Position numbers and translations under genes: made by a program
Source: Pusillimonas sp. MFBS29
GTDB taxonomy: Bacteria > Pseudomonadota > Gammaproteobacteria > Burkholderiales > Burkholderiaceae_B
Direction: 5' to 3'
DNA length: 64,000 nucleotides
Assembly (NCBI RefSeq): GCF_020687695.1
Contig: NZ_JAJEWL010000002.1
Location: 248,001 to 312,000, forward strand
Shown here: in pieces, positions 22,015 to 28,871 of the stretch
Layout of the letters: each line of letters begins with the position of its first letter
Numbering within the stretch: position 1 is the first letter of the stretch
Notes under the pieces: generated by a model
The model's input: only the letters and a program-made list of their open reading frames with translations
The model's database searches: none
Told to the model about the DNA's origin: nothing

Positions 22015-22050
22015 AACCACTATTATCGCCAAAGTCTTAAAATATCGCTT

Positions 22051-22785
22051 ATGGAAAAAGTACGAATTTCAAAATTAATGGCCGAGCAGGGCTTGTGCTC
22101 TCGCCGCGAGGCCGACGCCTATATCGAACGAGGCTGGGTGCGTGTCGACGGCGCAGTGGTATCAGAGCTGGGCAGCAAAGCCTGGCCCGGCCAGAAGATC
22201 ACGCTCGACAGGCAGGCGCAGCGCCGCCAGACCTCACGTGTGACCATTTTGCTGAACAAACCGGTCGGTTACGTTTCAGGCCAGGCCGAGCAAGGGTACC
22301 GGCCTGCTGTTTCACTGATCAGCGCGGCTACACGTTATCGCGTTGATAAATCGCCGCTCAAGTTTGAACCAGGTCATTTGCGCGGTCTGGCTCCCGCAGG
22401 CCGGCTTGACATCGATTCCCAGGGCTTGCTGGTGCTTACACAAGATGGCCGCATCGCACGCCAGCTGATCAACGAAGATTCCGACATCGACAAGGAATAC
22501 CTCGTGCGCGTGCAAGGCAAGATTGCCGGTAACGGGCTGGCCATGCTCCGGCATGGCCTGTCGCTCGACGGCAAACCGCTGCGTCCGGCATACGTCGAAT
22601 GGCAGAACGAGGATCAATTGCGTTTTGTGCTGCAGGAAGGCAAGAAGCGGCAGATCAGACGCATGTGCGAGCAGGTTGGCCTGAAGGTCATAGGCCTGAA
22701 GCGTGTGCGTATGGGGCGTATCGTGCTGGGCGATCTGCCTCCCGGGCAATGGCGTTATCTGAAAGAGGGCGAACGTTTTCTGTAG
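22051..22785 (+). CDS. RsuA/RluF-family pseudouridine synthase
   Basis: A 244-aa rRNA pseudouridine synthase. An N-terminal S4 RNA-binding domain (about residues 1-60, [19 protein letters not shown]) precedes the catalytic domain with [20 protein letters not shown] (catalytic Asp in GRLDIDS), KEYLVRV and [20 protein letters not shown]. It is closest in feel to RluF, which targets U2604 of 23S rRNA, but RsuA or RluE activity is not excluded. The longer frame from 22009 enters ubiC; ATG 22051 fits the S4 start. A hairpin follows the gene. Confidence 0.88.
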   Translation: MEKVRISKLMAEQGLCSRREADAYIERGWVRVDGAVVSELGSKAWPGQKITLDRQAQRRQTSRVTILLNKPVGYVSGQAEQGYRPAVSLISAATRYRVDKSPLKFEPGHLRGLAPAGRLDIDSQGLLVLTQDGRIARQLINEDSDIDKEYLVRVQGKIAGNGLAMLRHGLSLDGKPLRPAYVEWQNEDQLRFVLQEGKKRQIRRMCEQVGLKVIGLKRVRMGRIVLGDLPPGQWRYLKEGERFL

Positions 22786-22800
22786 TCATCGCCTGTCGGG

Positions 22801-22831
22801 CACCGGGCTTTCATATTGCATATGCCCGGTG
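22801..22831. terminator. Hairpin between the pseudouridine synthase gene and rlmJ
   Basis: An 8-bp stem (CACCGGGC 22801-22808 with GCCCGGTG 22824-22831) encloses a 15-nt loop and is followed on the plus strand by TTGTTCCC. It lies between convergent genes and could terminate either one, though the T tract is weak. Confidence 0.5.
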
Positions 22832-22846
22832 TTGTTCCCGTCTGGC

Positions 22847-23701
22847 CTATGATTCGTGCCGCTTCAGCGTAAAGCCGGCCCTGTCGTCAATTTTCAGCCT
22901 TTCGCTCAGCCAGGGCAGCGCGACCGCCAGTTCATCGTGCAGCGTCCAGGGTGGATTCAGCACAAACATGCCGCTGCCATGGAGCCCGTACCCGTCTGTC
23001 GATGGCTTGCGTACGGTAAGGCTGGCATGCACCCAGGGTGTTTTCAGACGTTCGAGTGAACGCACCAGCTCCTGAACCTCAAGGCGCTGAACCAGGGGAT
23101 ACCAAATTGCAAAGCAGCCTGTTGCAAACCGCTTCAGGCCTTCGTTGACCGCCTGCAGGGTTTTTCGGTAATCGTGCTTGTCCTCGTAAGAGGGGTCGAT
23201 GATGATGACACCCCGGCGCGGGGCGGGGGGTAGCTGGCTTTTCAATCCAGTGAAGCCATCTGATTCATGGATTGTGGTTTGTCGCAAGGCTGCACGGCCC
23301 TGGCTCTGCAGGTTTTGCCTGAGCACATCCACTTCCGAAGGGTGCATTTCGAACAGGCGCAGGCGGTCTGCAGTGCGTAGGGCACGCAAGGCCAGCCAGG
23401 GAGAGCCGGGGTAAAAATTGGCGACGCCGTCGGGATTGAAGTGATGAACCTCTTCCAGATAGCGCTCTACCAGCGGCGGCATGTTGTCGGCGCCCAGCAG
23501 GCGATCCAGGCCGTCGGTGAACTCGCCGTTCTGGGCAGCCCAGTCGCTGCGCAAGTCGTACAGGCCGGCCCCGGCGTGGGTGTCTATGACCCAGTACGGG
23601 GTATCCTTGCGATTCATGTGATCCAGAATATGCACGAAAATGGCGTGCTTCAGGACGTCGGCATGGTTGCCGGCGTGAAAGGCGTGGCGGTAGCTGAACA
23701 A
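22847..23701 (-). CDS. rlmJ: 23S rRNA (adenine-2030-N6)-methyltransferase RlmJ
   Basis: A 284-aa SAM-dependent methyltransferase that makes m6A2030 in 23S rRNA. Signature blocks are MFSYRHAFHAGNHADVLKH at the N-terminus, the SAM region YWVIDTHAGAGLYDLRS and the catalytic motif VIIIDPSYEDKHDY (DPSY-type N6-adenine motif). The length matches E. coli RlmJ (280 aa). The family was once linked to uptake of DNA as a nutrient (ComJ), a role that the methyltransferase may or may not share. It is 9 bp downstream of the GDPD gene on the same strand. Confidence 0.94.
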   Translation of the reverse strand: MFSYRHAFHAGNHADVLKHAIFVHILDHMNRKDTPYWVIDTHAGAGLYDLRSDWAAQNGEFTDGLDRLLGADNMPPLVERYLEEVHHFNPDGVANFYPGSPWLALRALRTADRLRLFEMHPSEVDVLRQNLQSQGRAALRQTTIHESDGFTGLKSQLPPAPRRGVIIIDPSYEDKHDYRKTLQAVNEGLKRFATGCFAIWYPLVQRLEVQELVRSLERLKTPWVHASLTVRKPSTDGYGLHGSGMFVLNPPWTLHDELAVALPWLSERLKIDDRAGFTLKRHES

Positions 23702-23710
23702 AAGGGTTCC

Positions 23711-24469
23711 TTAGAAGAATTTGTCGGGTGTCATGCTGAACACCTCGTCAGTAACAATCGCATTACAACCCCAATCCAGCAACTCTTGTGCGCGCGCTGC
23801 GTCATTGACGGTCCAGATGGCTACCGTACAACCCGCCTTGCGTACTTCATCGACGATGGATTTGGTGGTGTAACGGTCGTTCAGGTTCAGGCCGCAGCAT
23901 TGCAGGCGCTGTACACGATCATGCCAGTCGGCCGGGACTTCTTTGGCGATCAGCAGTGCGCGAGGCAGCTCCGGGGCTTCTTTTAGTGCGGCTTCCAGAG
24001 CGGTTTCAGAGAACGACGACAGTAGCGGAGCCTGTGTGGCACCGGCCCACAGCTTGCGGGCCAATCGGGCGACCTGTGTGCCGGTTTCGGCCTCAAGGCC
24101 GGTGTGAGGCTTGATTTCTATGTTGCTGCAAATGCCGTTAGCCAGGGTATAGGCGGCGATGGCATGCAGCGACGGCAGCGGCTCGCCTGCATACTCGGCA
24201 GAATGCCAGCCGCCTGCGTCTACCTCTGCCAGTTCGGCCCAGCTGCGCTCGGCCGCGTTGCCCGATGCATTCGAGGTGCGATCCAGACTGTCGTCGTGCA
24301 GCAGCATGGCGACTCCGTCGCGGCTGAGCTTGACGTCGTATTCCATCATTTTGAAGCCTTGTCGGGCACCCAGGCGAAACGCAGCAAGTGTGTTTTCGGG
24401 TGCGTGGCGGCCAGCGCCACGATGTGCTATCAATGCGGGGTAAGGCCACTGTGGCCCGGGGTGTGTCAT
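23711..24469 (-). CDS. ugpQ: Glycerophosphodiester phosphodiesterase (UgpQ-like)
   Basis: A 252-aa GDPD-family enzyme that hydrolyses deacylated phospholipid glycerophosphodiesters to glycerol-3-phosphate plus alcohol. LIAHRGAGRHAPENTLAAF holds the catalytic His-Arg and metal-binding Glu, MMEYDVKLSRDGVAMLLHDD holds further metal ligands and the second His, and SNIEIKPH follows. No signal peptide, so a cytosolic enzyme like UgpQ rather than GlpQ. It precedes rlmJ and probably shares its transcript. Confidence 0.92.
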   Translation of the reverse strand: MTHPGPQWPYPALIAHRGAGRHAPENTLAAFRLGARQGFKMMEYDVKLSRDGVAMLLHDDSLDRTSNASGNAAERSWAELAEVDAGGWHSAEYAGEPLPSLHAIAAYTLANGICSNIEIKPHTGLEAETGTQVARLARKLWAGATQAPLLSSFSETALEAALKEAPELPRALLIAKEVPADWHDRVQRLQCCGLNLNDRYTTKSIVDEVRKAGCTVAIWTVNDAARAQELLDWGCNAIVTDEVFSMTPDKFF

Positions 24470-24582
24470 TTCAGTGTTCCGGAGTCAATTTGCAGGCACT
24501 GCGATGTGCAGCATGGTGTGGCTGGCATTTTATCGCTCCTGCCGTCTGCCTTGCTGTAATGGTGGTGGTAAACTGCATAAAA

Positions 24583-24611
24583 TTTTCACGTGCCGCTCTG
24601 GTTTTTATAAT
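24583..24611 (+). promoter_or_regulatory. Candidate sigma-70 promoter for ppiD
   Basis: TTTTCA (24583-24588) and an exact TATAAT (24606-24611) are separated by 17 bp. Predicted transcription start is near 24618, about 70 nt before the ppiD ATG and inside the palindrome described next. Confidence 0.6.
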
Positions 24612-24614
24612 ATT

Positions 24615-24636
24615 GGCGATTTATATCGCCTTTTTT
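24615..24636 (+). terminator. Terminator-like palindrome at the ppiD transcription start
   Basis: GGCGAT (24615-24620), loop TTAT and ATCGCC (24625-24630) are followed by six T residues. It looks like an intrinsic terminator, yet no plus-strand gene lies upstream within 1.8 kb and it coincides with the predicted start of the ppiD transcript. It may be an operator, or end a short unannotated transcript. Confidence 0.5.
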
Positions 24637-24686
24637 GATGTTACCGTCTTGCGGGCTCTATGGGGTCGCAGGTCAGTGAGTGTTTA

Positions 24687-26651
24687 ATGTTCGATTTTAT
24701 TCGCACCCATCAACGCCTGATGCAGCTGGTTCTGCTGGTATTGATCCTTCCGTCCTTCGTGCTGATTGGCGTAAGCGGCTATACCAATTACGTATCGGGC
24801 GACCACGATATCGTCACGCTCGGTGATACATCGATTACTCAGCAAGAGTTCGATCAGGCGCGCAGCAATCAATTGCGGCAGATGCAACAGAGCAGTCAGG
24901 GTGGCTTTGACCCGGCAGTGCTCGATACGCCTGCTGCCCGTAGCGCTTTGCTGGAATCAATGATAGATCGGCGTGTGCTGGCTGAAACAGCGGCCAACGA
25001 GCGATTCAGCGTGTCCGACACTGTCTTGCGCCAGGCCATCGCCGCCATGCCTCAGTTGCAGGTCGACGGGCAGTTCTCGCCCGAGCGCTACAACGATGCA
25101 CTCGCGTCCGCAGGCCTGACTACCCGCGACTTCGAGCAGAGCCAGCGTGGCGAAATGGCATTGAGCCGTGTGCTTGGACCCGTTTCCTATACCGCTTCGG
25201 TGCCATCGGTCGTAATCGATAAGCTTGGCCTGGCCCTGACCGAGGAGCGTACGGTACGCTTGCTGGCCTATCCGGCAACAGAGTACGAGAGCGACGTGCA
25301 GATTTCCGATGCCGATATTCAGGCCTGGTACGACAAGAACAAAGAAAGCCTGCAGCTTCCCGAGCAGGTAAGCGCAGAGTATCTGTTGCTCGACGAGGCT
25401 GCCGCCATGGCGAACCTGCCGCAAGTCAGCGACGAAGAGCTGCGCAAGTACTACGACCAGAACAAGGCGCGCTATGTGCAGCCTGCACGTGTCAACGTCA
25501 GCCACATCCAGGTCAACATACCGTCCGATGCTACCGAAGAGCAGCGCAAAGAAGTGCTGGCCAAGGCCCAGGATCTTGCCAAGCAGGCACAAGCCGATAC
25601 CGCCAGGTTTGCAGAACTGGCCAGTGCCGAGTCCCAGGATGCCGGTACCGCCAAAGCAGGTGGAAAACTGGGCTGGATCACCCAGGGAGCCTGGCCGGCC
25701 GCACTCGAGCAAGTGGTTTTTGCACTTAAGCCAGGTCAGGTTTCCGATGCAGTAGAAGGGCCCGGCGGCTATCACGTATTCCTGGCGAACGAAGTGCAGC
25801 CGGAAAAGGGCGAAACATTTGAAGAGGCCAAAGCCAAAGTCGAGGCTGAAGTCCGTCGCCAGCTGGGGGCCGACCGCTATGCCGATATGGCCACCAAACT
25901 GACCAGCCTGGTCTACGACAATCCGACCAGCCTGCAGCCGGCTGCCGACGAGCTGGGCCTGAAGATAAAGAGTGCTGCGGGTATCGCCCGTGATCGGTTG
26001 CTCTCATCCGATGAAGTCGGTGCCAATGCGGCTTCGGCCAGCGAAGATGCTGCCTTGCTCGACGACGTGCGTGTGCGCCGGATTCTGTTTTCACCTGCTG
26101 TCCTGAACGAGAAACAGAACTCGGGCGTGATCGAGATCACTCCCGGCAGCATGGTCGTCGTTCGTGTGGCTGGCGTCAAGCCTGCGCACATTCCCGAAGT
26201 TGCCCAGGTATCCGACTACATTCGCGAGCAACTGAAGGACGAGCGCGCCTTGTTGGCTTCAGAGAAGGCCGGACAGGCAGCATTGGCCGACTTCAGCAAG
26301 GTAGTCGAAGAAGTGCCTGAAGGGTTCGGTACGCCTCTCGAGGTCAGCCGCATCAATTCACAAGGTCTGGATAAATCCATTGCCGATGCAATCTTCGGGA
26401 CATCCACAGACAAATTGCCCGTATACATCGGAGTGAACGGGCCCCAGGGTTATGTGATTGCACGTATCGAAGCCGTGAAGCCTGGCGATGAAAATAATGT
26501 CATGCTGGCCGCCTTGCCTTTCCAGTTGAATCAGGCCTTGGGCCAGGCTGAAGAGCAAGCCGTACTGCAAGCCATGCGCACCGCAGCCAAGGTAACGTTG
26601 TTGCCGGAGGCCCAGGAGGCACTTGCCGGCGAAAACGACAGCCAGAATTAA
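24687..26651 (+). CDS. ppiD: Periplasmic peptidyl-prolyl isomerase PpiD
   Basis: A 654-aa inner-membrane-anchored foldase. One N-terminal transmembrane helix (about residues 12-34, after MFDFIRTHQRLMQ) leads into a SurA_N-like chaperone domain, a parvulin domain (about 265-365, RVNVSHIQVNIPSDA to GPGGYHVFLANEV) and a C-terminal chaperone region. It helps outer-membrane proteins emerging from the Sec translocon to fold. The upstream ATG at 24660 is in frame, but ATG 24687 gives the family N-terminus. The last 4 bp overlap the convergent esterase gene. Confidence 0.94.
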   Translation: MFDFIRTHQRLMQLVLLVLILPSFVLIGVSGYTNYVSGDHDIVTLGDTSITQQEFDQARSNQLRQMQQSSQGGFDPAVLDTPAARSALLESMIDRRVLAETAANERFSVSDTVLRQAIAAMPQLQVDGQFSPERYNDALASAGLTTRDFEQSQRGEMALSRVLGPVSYTASVPSVVIDKLGLALTEERTVRLLAYPATEYESDVQISDADIQAWYDKNKESLQLPEQVSAEYLLLDEAAAMANLPQVSDEELRKYYDQNKARYVQPARVNVSHIQVNIPSDATEEQRKEVLAKAQDLAKQAQADTARFAELASAESQDAGTAKAGGKLGWITQGAWPAALEQVVFALKPGQVSDAVEGPGGYHVFLANEVQPEKGETFEEAKAKVEAEVRRQLGADRYADMATKLTSLVYDNPTSLQPAADELGLKIKSAAGIARDRLLSSDEVGANAASASEDAALLDDVRVRRILFSPAVLNEKQNSGVIEITPGSMVVVRVAGVKPAHIPEVAQVSDYIREQLKDERALLASEKAGQAALADFSKVVEEVPEGFGTPLEVSRINSQGLDKSIADAIFGTSTDKLPVYIGVNGPQGYVIARIEAVKPGDENNVMLAALPFQLNQALGQAEEQAVLQAMRTAAKVTLLPEAQEALAGENDSQN

Positions 26652-27319
26652 CCGGCTGTCACTGCAGCTGACCCATGTTCCTGCAGCATGGGTTCCAGCT
26701 GTTTCCATACATTGTCGGCCAGCACTTCCTGTGCGGCCTCGTTCGGATGTATGCCGTCGGGCTGGAACCGGTCGCGGTCTGCAGCGATGCCTTCAAGCAG
26801 AAATGGGGTCAGTTGCGTGTTGTGGCGCTCAGCCAATAACGGAAACAAATCCTGGAACTTCCGGGTATATGCACGGCCATAGTTGGGTGGTATCTGCATG
26901 CCCAGCAACAATACACTTGCGTTGGCCTGTTGTGCCAGCGTTATCATTTCCGACAGGTTTTTTTCAGTCATGGCAAGCGACAGCCCGCGCAGGGCGTCGT
27001 TGGCGCCGAGTTCGATAATAACGATATCGGGCTGGTAGTCCTGCAGCGCTTCGGGTAAACGGCTCAGGCCTCCGCTGGTGGTGTCGCCGCTGATGCTGCT
27101 GTTTTGCACCTGATATGGCTGCTTGTGTTCATGCAGGCGCTTTTCAATCAGGGCAACCCAGCCGGAATTGCGCCGCAGGCCGTATTCTGCCGAAAGACTG
27201 TCGCCGATCACCAATATGGTGGACGCAGGGCTGTTATGCTCTACCTGGGCCCAGGCTGCTCCGCCTGACAACATAAACACTGACAGCACAGCTATTGCAA
27301 AACTACGGCGTATCGACAT
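26648..27319 (-). CDS. tesA: Periplasmic SGNH/GDSL esterase (TesA-like)
   Basis: A 223-aa secreted lipase/esterase comparable to E. coli TesA (multifunctional thioesterase I, lysophospholipase L1). A signal peptide (about residues 1-25, ending near GGAAWAQ) precedes block I ILVIGDSLSAEYGL (nucleophile Ser), block II with Gly in TTSGGLSRLPEAL, block III LGANDALRG and block V DGIHPNEAAQ with the Asp-His pair. A longer open frame upstream is antisense to the ABC gene and is rejected. Its ATG is only 4 bp from the divergent ATPase start. Confidence 0.92.
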   Translation of the reverse strand: MSIRRSFAIAVLSVFMLSGGAAWAQVEHNSPASTILVIGDSLSAEYGLRRNSGWVALIEKRLHEHKQPYQVQNSSISGDTTSGGLSRLPEALQDYQPDIVIIELGANDALRGLSLAMTEKNLSEMITLAQQANASVLLLGMQIPPNYGRAYTRKFQDLFPLLAERHNTQLTPFLLEGIAADRDRFQPDGIHPNEAAQEVLADNVWKQLEPMLQEHGSAAVTAG

Positions 27320-27323
27320 CTGT

Positions 27324-28004
27324 ATGATCCATTCCATTGAAGTTAACGAGTTGTGCCAGCGGGTCGTGGATTCGTCCGGGGTACTGGATATTCTGGATAA
27401 TGTAAGCTTTAAGGTGGCAACCGGTGAAGCCCTGGCCATCACGGGCAGCTCGGGTTCAGGTAAATCGACCCTGCTTGGACTGCTCGCGGGTCTGGATGTT
27501 CCCAGCTCCGGCAAGGTTATCCTGCTTGGACAAGATTTGTTCGCCATGAATGAAGAAGCCCGGGCCGCATTACGGGCAGCCCATCTTGGCTTTGTGTTCC
27601 AGTCATTTCAGCTTCTGCCCAATCTTACCGCGCTTGAAAACGTCATGCTGCCACTCGAACTGGCCGGCAAGCCGGCGCGTGAAGCTGCGACCGCCATGCT
27701 GGAAAGAGTTGGTCTGCAAGACAGGCTGATGCACTATCCCAAAACACTTTCCGGCGGCGAACAGCAGCGCGTATCCCTGGCGCGCGCCTTTGTAGTACAA
27801 CCCAGGCTGCTGTTTGCAGACGAACCCACTGGCAGCCTGGATACCCGCAACGGGGCACGTGTGATCGAGCTGATGTTTGAACTGCATCGTGAGCTCGATA
27901 CGACGCTGGTAATGGTTACTCATGATCCGCAGCTGGCTGCCTTGTGCCAGCGTGAGCTGCATTTGTCTGGCGGCCGTGTGCAACCGCCTGAATCCGGAGT
28001 CTGA
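27324..28004 (+). CDS. ybbA: ABC transporter ATP-binding protein (YbbA-like)
   Basis: A 226-aa MacB/LolD-class ATPase with Walker A GSSGSGKST, signature LSGGEQQRVSLARAF, Walker B LLFADEPTGSLD and switch His in MVTHDPQL. The divergent pairing with tesA is the same as for E. coli ybbA, whose partner is the permease YbbP. Here no permease follows; an M23 peptidase gene begins directly after the stop codon. No ribosome binding site is evident before ATG 27324. The membrane partner must be encoded elsewhere, if YbbA-like function is kept. Confidence 0.87.
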   Translation: MIHSIEVNELCQRVVDSSGVLDILDNVSFKVATGEALAITGSSGSGKSTLLGLLAGLDVPSSGKVILLGQDLFAMNEEARAALRAAHLGFVFQSFQLLPNLTALENVMLPLELAGKPAREAATAMLERVGLQDRLMHYPKTLSGGEQQRVSLARAFVVQPRLLFADEPTGSLDTRNGARVIELMFELHRELDTTLVMVTHDPQLAALCQRELHLSGGRVQPPESGV

Positions 28005-28856
28005 ATGCTTATGTTTCGTCGCATGTCTTTTTTATTGATTGCCGCAGTGTTGTTCGTGCCAGGCATGGCGAGTGCGCAGGGCTATATCACGCGTTTGCTG
28101 AATCATCCCGTACCCGGAGGTGTTGCGGTGGTTGATGCAGGCAACGCTCCAGCAGCGCCTGCCGCGTACTTCAAGGGTGAGCAGGTAATGGTGCTGCAAG
28201 ACAGTGACCAGAGATGGATTGCGGTGGTTGGGCTCGATCTGAAAACCCCCGTCGGGGCACATACCGTGCAGGTACACGATGCCAATGGCAAGCGTCAGCT
28301 GAGTTTCAGCGTGAAGGCAAAGGAATACAAGAGCCAGCACATCAGGCTGAAGAACAAGAGCCATGTAAACCCCGATCCCGAGCAAACCCGGCGCTTTGAG
28401 CGCGAGTATGAGGAACAGATTCGGGCATACAAGAATTTCCGCCCCACAATGCCAAGCAATGTGTTGCTCGACAAGCCCGTCAGTGGCCGTCTGTCCAGCC
28501 CCTTTGGTTTACGGCGCTTCTTTAACGGTGAAGAGCGTAATGCCCATTCGGGACTTGATTTTGCAGTACCTGCCGGAACGGCGATCAAGGCGCCGGCCGC
28601 GGGTGTCGTGACCATAGTCGCCGACTATTTTTTCAATGGCAAGACAGTTTTTATTGATCATGGACAGGGCTTTGTCACCATGTACTGCCACTTGTCGGCA
28701 TTCCAGGTCGAGCAGGGGCAGCCAGTCGAGCGAGGGCAGGTCATAGGCAAGGTAGGTGCGACAGGGCGCGCCACCGGACCGCATTTGCATTGGAATGTCA
28801 GCCTGAACAACGCGAGGGTTGATCCGGCCATTTTCATCAATGCTTTTGTGCCCTGA
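28005..28856 (+). CDS. Secreted M23-family metallopeptidase
   Basis: A 283-aa exported peptidoglycan endopeptidase. A signal peptide (about residues 1-25, cleaved after GMASA) is followed by an N-terminal domain of about 130 residues and a C-terminal M23/LytM domain. The zinc and catalytic residues look intact: HSGLDFAVPAG (His and Asp), HGQGFVTMYCHLS and GPHLHWNVSLN (His-x-His). It should therefore cleave peptide cross-links, unlike the nlpD product. The ATG follows the ybbA stop with zero spacing, implying translational coupling with that ATPase. Confidence 0.9.
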   Translation: MLMFRRMSFLLIAAVLFVPGMASAQGYITRLLNHPVPGGVAVVDAGNAPAAPAAYFKGEQVMVLQDSDQRWIAVVGLDLKTPVGAHTVQVHDANGKRQLSFSVKAKEYKSQHIRLKNKSHVNPDPEQTRRFEREYEEQIRAYKNFRPTMPSNVLLDKPVSGRLSSPFGLRRFFNGEERNAHSGLDFAVPAGTAIKAPAAGVVTIVADYFFNGKTVFIDHGQGFVTMYCHLSAFQVEQGQPVERGQVIGKVGATGRATGPHLHWNVSLNNARVDPAIFINAFVP

Positions 28857-28871
28857 TTCCTGGATTGATGC

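Noticed and set aside
23441-23986. A 181-codon plus-strand frame across the rlmJ/GDPD junction.
   Set aside because: It is antisense to both conserved genes and has no domain or ribosome binding site.
24470-24686. A small Cys-rich plus-strand ORF upstream of ppiD (ATG near 24503).
   Set aside because: No ribosome binding site, odd composition, and it runs through the promoter and palindrome of ppiD.
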